64,000 nucleotides of DNA, taken from NCBI GenBank assembly GCA_005784505.1, contig VCAZ01000299.1, forward strand, positions 16,001 to 80,000, read 5' to 3'. The DNA comes from Bagarius yarrelli (Eukaryota > Chordata > Actinopteri > Siluriformes > Sisoridae). The translations under genes were made by a program, and so were the position numbers. Positions 55,040 through 64,000 of the stretch are shown here, in pieces (position 1 is the first letter of the stretch; every line of letters begins with the position of its first letter). The notes beneath the pieces are model-generated. The model was not told the DNA's origin. It did no database searches and saw only the letters and a program-made list of their open reading frames with translations.

Positions 55040-55385
55040 ATGGCACGTGGCTTAGTGTTTAGCACTGTTGCCTCGCAGCAAGTAGGCCCAGGTTCAATTC
55101 CCCTGCAGTGGCTATTCTGTGGGGAGTTTACATGTTGTCTATGTATGTTCTTTACATGTGTGTGTTTAATCCGGGTTCTCCGGTTTCCTCCCACAGTCCA
55201 AAACATGTATGTTAGATTAATTGGTGTGTGGTCCCATAGTAGTGTGTGTGTGTGTGGCCCTGTGGTGGACTGGCAATCTGTCCAGGGTGCACCCCCTCCT
55301 GCCTATCAACCTTTCAGAGACGGCTGGGATAGACTCCAGCAGATCCCTGTGACCCTGAATTAGGGAATAAGCAGGTATAGAAAAT
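55040..55385 (+). mobile_element. tRNA-derived SINE, near full length
   Basis: Has a Pol III A-box-like GTGGCTTAGTGTTTAGCA, B-box GGTTCAATTCC at 55093-55103, a body with GTGGGGAGTTTACATG and CCGGTTTCCTCCCACAGTCC, and a tail of GAATGAATGATGAATGAAT direct repeats. Shares its body with the minus-strand copy in rhoa intron 1. Confidence 0.8.
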
Positions 55386-55399
55386 GAATGAATGATGAA

Positions 55400-56220
55400 T
55401 GAATAAAATTGATTTGAAGAAAAAGGCATAAAGAGTTAGCAGGAGAAGTGAATGAGTTTATGTTCATCTCAAGTGATGGAGCAATCAAACGCTACATAAC
55501 GCTTTTTATCTAACTCTAACACAGTCACTTGCCTTTAGTGGGCGTGGCCTGGCTGTTTGTTCTACTAAAACAACAATCAGTTAACATAAAACAGTCAACT
55601 TTTATCAGTGAATCAAATGAACTAACTGAAGAAGATGTACATTTGATACAAAAAGCCCTTTTATTTTTATTCTTCTGACACAAAATACTTCCTGTTTGAT
55701 CTATTAAAATCATGGTTCCTGATGATCAGGTGAAGAGCACCACCTGTTGATAAGTCTGAGCTCTACAGGTCCCACAATAAAGAAACCCTTTAATTAATTC
55801 ATACAGCAGAGTCATTAATAAAAACACATGGAAAAAATGTTACAGAATTCAAATCTAAAATTAAAACAGTCCAAAAATCTTCATCGTCTTATGAACAAAT
55901 CGAGAGGACAATTAAACAGTATTCGTCTCTTTATACAGTCTATTACAGCCTGCTGCTCTTGAGTTTTTTAGATTTTTTGTCAATCATTAATTGTGATGGT
56001 AATGATGAAAACACACCCTGGAGATGGAGGCTAATTAAAATACTAGAAATAATTTATTCGATTTAGAGGCGAGTAATTGGAGCAGGAGACTAAATGACAG
56101 ATTCCATTAATAACCTGACCTGTCTCACTAATTTTTGCAGAGAGAGAGAGAATATGAGTTTAAAAAAAGAGAAAAAAGAGACAATGTGAGATAAAAAGGC
56201 AATGAGAGACAGACAGACAG

Positions 56221-56253
<33 letters not shown>

Positions 56254-56339
56254 ATGTGGGAAAGAATGTGAGAGTAGAGAGAGGGAAAAAATGAAGATGT
56301 CACTGCTGAAAAATTGCTACACCAGAGAACATCTGTTAT

Positions 56340-56379
<40 letters not shown>

Positions 56380-56700
56380 AATTGGTATCTGGATGAACCC
56401 CTGCAGGATTTGTTATAAAACATATTGTGTGTCTCTGATAAAATGTGTAATTTTTTCCGTTTTTGCTGAATTTGGGACTTCTCTTTCTAATAATTGAAGC
56501 TTATAACCTCCAGTTTAGCATGGGGCTGTAAAACTTCATGTGGGCCGGCCGTGGGTGGGTCTAGACTTGCGCACACACACACACACACACACACCACTGC
56601 TGACATCAGATCCCGATATTTGTCACTAATCACTTCAGATCTTTCTGCCTCCAGACAAAACATTACATCACAGTTACAGCCTGAGTAATCTAATCTATAC

Positions 56701-56751
<51 letters not shown>

Positions 56752-57020
56752 TGGCTCTGAGAACAAAGATTTATTTTCAGCCCAGAAAGAAAGAGAGAGC
56801 AAGAGAAACAAAAAGAACGACATTCCACTGTATCCACATTTATTTTTGTACAAACTTGAGGTTTTATCTGTCTATTTTATGATATAAACTGTTTACTGAG
56901 AAAAATATAACGTTTTTTTATACTTAATGTTAAACTGTTCTGGATGTGGGCGGGTTTCTAATTTGCATATTTATGCATATTTATGTGTGTGTGTTTTTAA
57001 AAAAGGTATGATGAGGTGAT
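55400..57020. other. intergenic with microsatellites
   Basis: Includes (GA)-rich DNA at 56141-56285, (GT)n at 56343-56377, (CA)n at 56572-56594 and 56703-56749. The block 55880-56120 is non-repetitive and rich in TAAT words. No gene recognised. Confidence 0.4.
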
Positions 57021-57024
57021 GTGT

Positions 57025-57440
57025 AGTAAGATAAGATAATCTTTATTGATCCCACAGTGGGGAGATTAAATTGTTACGGTGGCTCAGATACAGAAACAGT
57101 TACGTGCAAAGTAGGAAAATAGAAAAAATGTGCAATAGAAAAGTGCAGATTGTGAGAAATTAAAACAATTTACGATTTTTAAAAATCTGAAAGTATTTAC
57201 AGTCAGTTATGTGCGTCTGTAGTTAGACTGCTGAGTTGTGCAGTCTAACAGCGGTGGGTATGAAAGACCTGCGGAACCGCGCCTTCCTACACGGAGGGTG
57301 TAACAGTCTGATACTGAAGGAGCTGCTCGTAGCCTCCACGGTCTGATGCAGTGGATGGGAGGTGTTGTCTATGATGGATGTCTTAACCAACATCCTCCTC
57401 TCACCCACCTCCTCCACAGAGTCCGGTGGACAGAACAGGA
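57025..57440 (-). mobile_element. non-LTR retrotransposon 3' end (Rex1/Babar-like)
   Basis: The minus strand from about 57417 encodes an RT C-terminal tail with HPLHQTVEA, LLHPPCRKARFRRSFIP and TAVRLHNS, a pattern typical of fish LINE polymerases. It then runs into a 3' UTR whose plus-strand complement contains AATCTTTATTGATCCCACAG, a common fish LINE terminal sequence. 5' truncated. Confidence 0.65.
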
Positions 57441-57554
57441 CAGAACTGGCCCTCCTGACCAGTTTGTTGTGTGTGTGTGCGTGTGTGTGTGTGTGTCTGT
57501 CTTAAACACTAATTTGTGCAGTTAACCATTCTTACACACACACACAGAGTATAC

Positions 57555-57555
57555 A

Positions 57556-57602
<47 letters not shown>

Positions 57603-58032
57603 GCAAATAGAGGAAAGTAGTCCATCTGGCATTTAGCAAAGCTGACAAATGTGTGTGTATGTGTGTGTATGTGTGTGTATGTGTGTGCATGGGTGTGTTG
57701 CTTTTTTATACAAACATTAACTGACCTCATGAGGACAAACAGCTTCACAAAAGACATAAATCCTGGGAAAAGCACTAAAATTTAATTTGGTGTGTGTGTG
57801 TGTTGTGTGTGAAATAAAAAGAGAGAGAGAGATAGATAGACCAAGTTTGCTAATGTCTAACATTATTATTAGCTAATTATTGTGTTATGTTACTGTTGCT
57901 TTAAGCTAATGAATATTTATATAATATTAACATAAAAAAGTGAAGATTTTATTGTGTAAATTTTCAAGCAAATAAACAATTTTAGTAACAAAGTAATAAA
58001 CAAGGTAGGACGTGAGTAGTACATTTTTCATT

Positions 58033-58081
<49 letters not shown>

Positions 58082-58181
58082 GGGTGTGATTTATGGCCCA
58101 AGCATACAGCATATGTGTGCAGCAGTGAGGGTCGTGCCACGCTGTTAAGCTCTTAAAGGTCACTCGTGAAGGGGTAAGAAG

Positions 58182-58222
<41 letters not shown>
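57555..58222. repeat. cluster of (CA)n/(TG)n microsatellites
   Basis: Tracts at 57537-57600, 57648-57700, 57790-57812, 58037-58079 and 58182-58222, separated by AT-rich unique DNA. More follow at 58396-58429 and 58642-58700. Confidence 0.9.
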
Positions 58223-58226
<4 letters not shown>

Positions 58227-58392
58227 CTAGATTACCGGTCAGTCTCAGTAAAGAGTAGAGAGACACTCTTTCTTTGCTTGTCTCGCGCTCTCTGTCTCTC
58301 CCTCAGTGTGTCTGAAGGAGATGAAGGTTAAAAGGCTTTTAAGAAGAGTGATGCTTCTCTCAGTGGCGACTTTGTCCTTCTCATCTCCTCCA

Positions 58393-58434
<42 letters not shown>

Positions 58435-58640
58435 TTTATCTGTACTTACAGGAGTGATGGTACTTACAGGAGTGATCGCCAGTTGTACAACACTGAATGG
58501 TTATTGGTTATTGGTTGCTTATTTTATTTGTTAGCTCTTTGTTAGTGTGTGTGTGTGTGTGTTTATGTATGTTTGCATTAGGTAAACATAAAAGGTGAAT
58601 TGTACCTCGTGAAAGGCAGGTAAAGAGTAACCATCTGTGC

Positions 58641-58703
<63 letters not shown>

Positions 58704-58887
58704 TACATACTCTACATCTTTGTCTGTAAAAACTAATTGAGAGGGAATAATCTGTATGTCCAGGTCTGCAAAACACAATAGTCAACATCAAAAGAATTAA
58801 TATTTATATTGTGATAATTAATTAATTACGTGGTTTTTTCTTAACTGCAGTAATTAGAAACAGATCACTGCTGTACTGACCTCAGCG

Positions 58888-58950
<63 letters not shown>
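58888..58950. repeat. (CT)n microsatellite
   Basis: CT array with TTT interruptions, directly abutting the left arm of the palindrome at 58951. Confidence 0.9.
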
Positions 58951-58955
<5 letters not shown>

Positions 58956-59067
58956 AACCACAGTTCATTAGGGTCAAATATAGAAAATACAAACATTTAA
59001 TAACAAAATGTTTATTTGTATTTTATTTGTATTTTCTATATTTGACCTCATGAACTGTGGTTAATTT
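58951..59067. repeat. 117-bp foldback palindrome
   Basis: Left arm 58951-58993 begins AAATTAACCACAGTTCAT; right arm 59026-59067 ends ATGAACTGTGGTTAATTT. About 42 paired bases with one small mismatch, around a 32-nt AT-rich loop. No coding potential. It could be a short foldback MITE or a transcribed hairpin. Confidence 0.9.
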
Positions 59068-59394
59068 GCCACTAGATGGCGGTGAAAAGCAACGTGGATT
59101 CGAATCGGGTTGCCACATTGGAGTGAATATTGTGAAATTTAAACCAATTTTGAAATTGTAAAATTATTAATTTCTCTTTATAAAACTTTTAATAGTAAGA
59201 ATTTACAAGTGAAGAATAAAAAACTATTATTATTTAACTGATTAAAACACATCCATTGAATCGTCTCACACTAAAGAACCGTTTGAATTCGTTGGTCTGG
59301 GAATCGTTTATGACTCGTGAATCTATGTAAAGTTAGAACGGAACAGATTCCTTGATGAATCACTTGTGTGGCTTAGTTTCAATCTGGCAACCCG

Positions 59395-59635
59395 GACCGG
59401 CAGCAGCATTTTTCTCCCGAGTTTCGTTTCATTCATTCGTTCGTTCTGTTGGTCCGCACGCGGCGCGCGAAAGTGAGACAGTCGGGGTTTCAGTGCAAGA
59501 CTGAACTGCACTGCACTGGTGTAAGCTGACCTTCATCATCCTCATCATCCTCATCCCTTATCATCCTCATCCTTCTCCTGTGTGCGCGGTGAAAAAGGTG
59601 GAGGTGCAGGATGCGCTCCTGAATCTGACACACCG
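59395..59635 (+). promoter_or_regulatory. CpG-rich putative promoter and non-coding first exon of an unseen gene
   Basis: After kilobases of AT-rich DNA, CpG rises sharply (for example CGCACGCGGCGCGCGAAAG at 59456). A consensus donor, CACACCG|GTAAGA, lies at about 59634. No ATG-started frame before it resembles a known protein, so the exon would be 5' UTR of a plus-strand gene whose coding exons lie beyond the window. CpG-rich DNA continues to about 59710. Inference from composition and one splice site. Confidence 0.4.
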
Positions 59636-59839
59636 GTAAGACCGCCTATGATCTCCGCACGTGCCGCGTCTGCAGTGACGTTAGATTCAGTTACCGCGAG
59701 CGCTTTACTGACTGCTTCCCATTTTATTTTTAAATGTTTAAAGAAAAAGATGTTTGTGGAGACGCGTACACACCCACACACACACACACACCCACACACA
59801 CACCTGCGCGTTTTTCAGTGTTGGACGATTAGTTGAAAG

Positions 59840-62155
59840 TGTTGAGTTGGTGGTGTTAAGGTTATGTGTTGAGTTGATAGTGTTTAGTTGGTGGTGTTGA
59901 GTTGGTGTTTAGTTGAAAGTGTTGAGTTGGTGGTGTTAAGGTTATGTGTTTAGTTGGTGGTGTTAAGTTGAAAGTGTTTAGTTAGTTGGTGGTGTTGAGG
60001 TGATAGTGTTTAGTTAGTTGGTGGCGTTGAGGTGATAGTGTTTAGTTAGTTAGTTGCGTTGAGGTGATAGTGTTTAGTTAGTTAGTTGCGTTGAGGTGAT
60101 AGTGTTTAGTTAGTTAGTTGCGTTGAGGTGATAGTGTTTAGTTAGTTGGGTGGCGTTGAGGTGATTGAGTGTTTTAGTTAGTCGGTTGCGTTGAGGTGAT
60201 AGTGTTTAGTTAGTTGCGTTGAGGTGATAGTGTTTAGTTAGTTAGTTGCGTTGAGGTGATAGTGTTTAGTTAGTTAGTTGCGTTGAGGTGATAGTGTTTA
60301 GTAGTCGGTGGCGTTGAGGGGATAGTGGTTTAGTTAGTTGGTGGCGTTTGAGGTGATAGTGTTTAGTTAGTCGGTGGCGTTGAGGTGATAGTGTTTAGTT
60401 AGTTGCGTTGAGGTGATAGTGTTTAGTTAGTTAGTGGCGTTGAGGGTGATAGTGTTTAGTTAGTGTTTAGTTAGTCGGTGGTGTTGTGTTTAGGTGTTAG
60501 GTATAGTGTTTAGTTAGTTGGTGGCGGTGGCGTTGAGGTGATAGTGGTTGCGTTTAGTTAGTCGGTGGCGTCGTTGAGTGATAGTGTTTAGTTAGTCGGT
60601 GGCGTTGAGGTGGATAGTGTTTAGTTAGTCGGTGGCGTTGAGGTGATAGTGATAGTGTTTAGTTAGTCGGTGGCGTTGAGGTGATAGTGTTAGTTAGCGG
60701 TGGCGTGAGGTGATAGTGTTTAGTTAGTTAGTTAGTTTAGTGATGTTGTTTAGTTAGTCGGTGGCGTGAGGTGAAGGTGTTTATAGTGTTTAGTTAGTTG
60801 CGTTGAGGTGATAGTGTTTAGTTAGTCGTTGGCGTTGAGGTGATAGTGTTTAGTTAGTCGGTGGCGTTGAGGTGATAGTGTTTAGTAGTGGTGTTGAGGT
60901 GATATGTGTTTAGTTAGTCCGGTGGCGTTGAGGTGATAGTGTTTAGTTAGTGGCGGTTAGGCGTTGAGTGAGGTGATAGTGTTTAGTTAGTCGGTGGCGT
61001 TGAGGTGATATAGTGTTTAGTTAGTGTTTAGTTAGGCGGTTGAGGTGATAGTGTTTAGTTAGTGGCGTTGAGGTGATAGTGTGTTAGTTAGTGGCGTTGA
61101 GGTGATAGTGTTTAGTTAGTTGCGTTGAGGTGATAGTGTTTAGTTAGTCGGTGGCGTTGAGGTGATAGTGTTTAGTTAGTTAGTCGGTGGTTAGTTGATA
61201 GGTTTAGTTAGTCGTTGAGGTGTTGAGGTGATAGTGTTTAGTTAGTTGGGTGAATAGTGTTTAGTTAGTTGCGTTGAGGTGATAGTGTTTTGCGTTGAGT
61301 TAGTTGTTTTGCGTTGAGGTGATAGTGTTTTAGTTAGTGGCGTTGAGGTGAGTAGTGTTTAGTTAGTTGTTAGTGCGTTAGGTTGAGCGTTTTCGTTGAG
61401 TGATAGTGTTTAGTTAGTGGCGTTGAGGTGATAGTGTTTAGTTAGTGGGCGTTGGCGGGAGTAGTGTTAGGCGTGAGCGTTGAGGTGATAGTGTTTAGTT
61501 AGTTAGTTGCGTTGAGGTGATAGTGTTTAGTTAGTTAGTTGCGTTGAGGTGATAGTGTTTAGTTTTGAGTTAGTGTTTAGCGTTGAGGTGAGTGTAGTGT
61601 TTAGTGGCGTTAGTGATAGCGTTTGAGGTGAGTGCGTAGTTAGTAGTTGTGATAGTGTTTAGTTAGTTGCGTTGAGGTGATAGTGTTTAGTTAGTGTGAG
61701 TGATAGTTAGTGGCGTTGATGGTGAGATTAGTTTAGTTAGCGTTGAGGTGATAGTGTTTAGTTAGTTAGTTGCGTTGAGGTGATAGTGTTTAGTTAGTTA
61801 GTTGCGTTGAGGTGATAGTGTTTAGTTAGTTAGTTGCGTTGAGGTGATAGTGTTTAGTTAGTTGCGTTGAGGTGATAGTGTTTAGTTAGTGGCGTTGAGG
61901 TGATAGTGTTTCGGTAGTTGCGTTGAGGTGATAGTGTTGTTAGTAGTAGTTGTTTTTTTCGTTGAGGTGATAGTGGTTTAGTTAGTGGCGTTGGAGGTGA
62001 TAGTGTTAGTAGTTGAGTTGAGGTGTTTTTAGTTTAGTTAGTGGCGTTGAGGGTGATAGTGTTTAGTTGCGTTGAGGTGATAGTGTTTAGTTCGTTAGTT
62101 GCGTTGAGGTGATAGTGTTTAGTTAGTTAGTTGCGTTGCGTTGAGAGGTGATAGT
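59840..62155 (+). repeat. 2.3-kb minisatellite, 32-bp unit
   Basis: About 70 copies of a unit starting GAGGTGATAGTGTTTAGTTA, followed by GTTAGTTGCGTT or GTCGGTGGCGTT. Unit starts at 60061 and 60093 set the 32-bp period; a 28-bp variant lacks one GTTA. The plus strand is almost free of C and low in A. Copies between 60470 and 62000 are more rearranged. It begins about 200 bp after the putative donor at 59634, hence perhaps in a first intron. Confidence 0.95.
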
Positions 62156-62159
62156 GGCG

Positions 62160-62650
62160 GTTATTCGAGTTCCTCGTAAAGGCGTTGGGGGAGTTTATGA
62201 ACCTCCACATCACGGTTTACTGAGATACGGGAAGATCTCCAGTCTGTCTCATACCCATTTAGCCTGAATGATCTTCTTTCATTAACTGTGTGTGTGTGTG
62301 TGTGTGTGGTGTGGTGTGTGTGTGTGTGTGTGAGAGGAGAGAGAGGAGAGAGAGAGCGAGAGAGAGAGAGAGAGAGAGCGAGTGCTGAGGTCAGTACAGC
62401 AGTGATGGACGTCTGTTTCTTCTTCCGAAGCTGTTTTTCTCTTCATTATGGCTGCAGAGGAAGTTATTCAGCTCGGATGAGTCTCAGTGGACACATTCAA
62501 CTGCAGCAGCACTAAAGTGGGGGATGGAGTGGGGGGGGTTGTTTGAGAGTGAGGTAAAGAGGAGTTGATGAAGATCTTGTGCTGGAGTATGAAATGAGAA
62601 GAAAGAAAAAAGAACACATGATGAATAGTATGATGATGATTGTGGTGTAT
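62160..62650. other. short unique segment with simple repeats
   Basis: Unique DNA at 62160-62280, then (GT)n at 62288-62331 and (GA)n at 62332-62381. The stretch 62395-62520 has an AGCAGTGATGG..CTGCAGCAGC composition but no convincing coding frame. No gene recognised. Confidence 0.4.
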
Positions 62651-62655
62651 TTTTA

Positions 62656-62733
62656 TCAGGATGATGAAAATGATGATGATGGTGATGATGTTGGTGGTGG
62701 TGATGATGGTGATGATGGTGGTGATGGTGGTGG

Positions 62734-62764
<31 letters not shown>

Positions 62765-62772
62765 GATGGTGA

Positions 62773-62806
<34 letters not shown>

Positions 62807-62820
62807 GGTGGTGGTGATGA
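62656..62820. repeat. (GAT/GGT)n trinucleotide array
   Basis: Imperfect GAT and GGT triplets. Every frame is open, giving Met/Val, Asp/Gly or Pro/Ser homopolymers, which is an artefact of the repeat. Confidence 0.95.
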
Positions 62821-63053
62821 AGTACATGACAAAAACCACAATTATAATCATTATGTATGTGGTGCTAATAACAACTGAAGATGCTAAAAGAAAAGGAGGA
62901 GCTGATGATGATGATGATGATGATGACGATACTGATGTCATGAATAATGTCACACTGCTGTTTATAACATCTGTAATAAAATGATTATTATAATTTCTAC
63001 AGTTAACAAAGATACTTGAAAACCTTTATCTACCATTTTTATGCTCATCTTTG

Positions 63054-63108
<55 letters not shown>

Positions 63109-63182
63109 AGAGTGTACAAAAAATAAAGCTGGCTCACTATTTAAAGTTTAAATCAAACACACAGGTTTAGCTGACTGCATTT

Positions 63183-63214
<32 letters not shown>

Positions 63215-63647
63215 TTTATCCTCTACTGGAAAGCTAATTTCTCTCACTAAGTTGTGTGCAGTGTTTCGAAGGGAACCGGAAGGTTCTAGAGAAATAGGAA
63301 GATAGGAAGTATAGAGTGATAGACACTTCCTGCCCCATCATGCACCAGAATATGAAGTGGGCGGGGCTTATCACAGGAAAAACACACGTTTAAGAAGGTT
63401 AGTTTAGAGAGTTTAGACTGTAACTCTTTATCCCAAAAACTGTAATTGGCTATTAGTTAAGCTCCGCCCACCACAGCAACCTGCCAACATTTATACCTTT
63501 AATATTAAAGAACTAATCTTACATTTTATTCTTAGTTCCAGTGTTAAAATATGGCGTTACTATAGAAACAACATGCTGGAAGGAGATCATGATCTTACTA
63601 CAATCTTACTGAATAAATCACGTCAGTTAAAAAACTCTATGGCACCG

Positions 63648-63686
<39 letters not shown>

Positions 63687-63796
63687 TGGGAAGAGGAGAA
63701 CACGGATGGGTGGAGAGTGTTGACGGCTCCCAGCTTTGTGTCGACTTTTTGAACAGATGGTACTTTTGGCAGAACTCATTCTGCAAGCACTGGCAT

Positions 63797-63836
<40 letters not shown>

Positions 63837-64000
63837 TGGCAGCGTGGTTGTGATTGTAAATATGATTGCATTAGTTACTGTAATTTTCACAGTGAATATA
63901 TAAAAAGAGAGCATAAGACGGACAGACAGGTAGTTAAAAAGAGCAGGAGAAGGAAATATAAAAGAAAAGAGAAATAGAGAGACAGACAGATTTAAAAAAA
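62821..64000. other. intergenic or intronic, microsatellite-rich
   Basis: (GT)n at 63054-63108, 63185-63210 and 63649-63685, and (CA)n at 63800-63834. Otherwise AT-rich unique sequence without recognised exons or repeats. Confidence 0.5.

Noticed and set aside
55040..55110. tRNA gene from A-box and B-box matches
   Set aside because: The boxes head a SINE body shared with the rhoa intron copy; the cloverleaf is not intact.
62468..62984. Long overlapping frames encoding poly-Asp/Gly, poly-Met/Val and poly-Ser/Thr/Ile
   Set aside because: All arise from the GAT/GGT triplet array and nearby low-complexity DNA; no splice sites or known domains.

Overview
This is nuclear DNA from a ray-finned (teleost) fish. 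Compact introns with GT/AG borders, single-copy vertebrate genes, a head-to-head pair of fish-type class A olfactory receptors (ora), and fish-style transposon fossils (Tc1, Ty3/gypsy, non-LTR retroelements, tRNA-derived SINEs, hAT-like MITEs) support this. The extreme density of (CA)n and (CT)n microsatellites recalls otophysan fish such as catfishes, but the species cannot be fixed from the sequence alone. All calls come from reading splice sites, translations and remembered family sequences; no search was run.

Layout. The left 38 kb is gene-dense: fbxo42 (minus), slc25a20 (minus), nckipsd (minus) head-to-head with ndufaf3 (plus), a Rab GDP-dissociation inhibitor gene (minus) head-to-head with tmem43 (plus), then rhoa (minus). 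For all seven intron-containing genes I resolved every coding exon. Each joined exon set is a multiple of three and gives a protein close to the family's usual length: 668, 301, 771, 182, 442, 398 and 193 residues. Two intronless receptor genes follow, ora1-like (minus) and ora2-like (plus). They diverge from a 5 kb interval filled with decayed retroelements. From 43.5 kb to the end I find no protein-coding exon, only transposon fossils, microsatellites, a foldback palindrome, and near 59.4-59.6 kb a CpG-rich stretch resembling the promoter and first exon of a plus-strand gene that continues outside the window.

Repeats. Six minisatellites are present: 13-bp and 21-bp arrays in two introns of ndufaf3, a 14-bp array in a gdi intron, a 52-bp array of about 1.3 kb in rhoa intron 2, a 21-bp triplet at 48.6 kb, and a 32-bp array of about 2.3 kb at 59.8-62.2 kb. 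(TG)n tracts often abut splice sites directly.

Biology. Slc25a20 (mitochondrial carnitine/acylcarnitine carrier) and Ndufaf3 (complex I assembly) are mitochondrial. Fbxo42 is a ubiquitin-ligase substrate adaptor. Nckipsd, RhoA and Rab GDI act in actin and membrane-traffic control. Tmem43 is an inner-nuclear-envelope/ER protein. The ora pair are chemosensory receptors. Homologues of nckipsd, ndufaf3, slc25a20 and rhoa lie together on human 3p21.31, so part of this block is ancient synteny.
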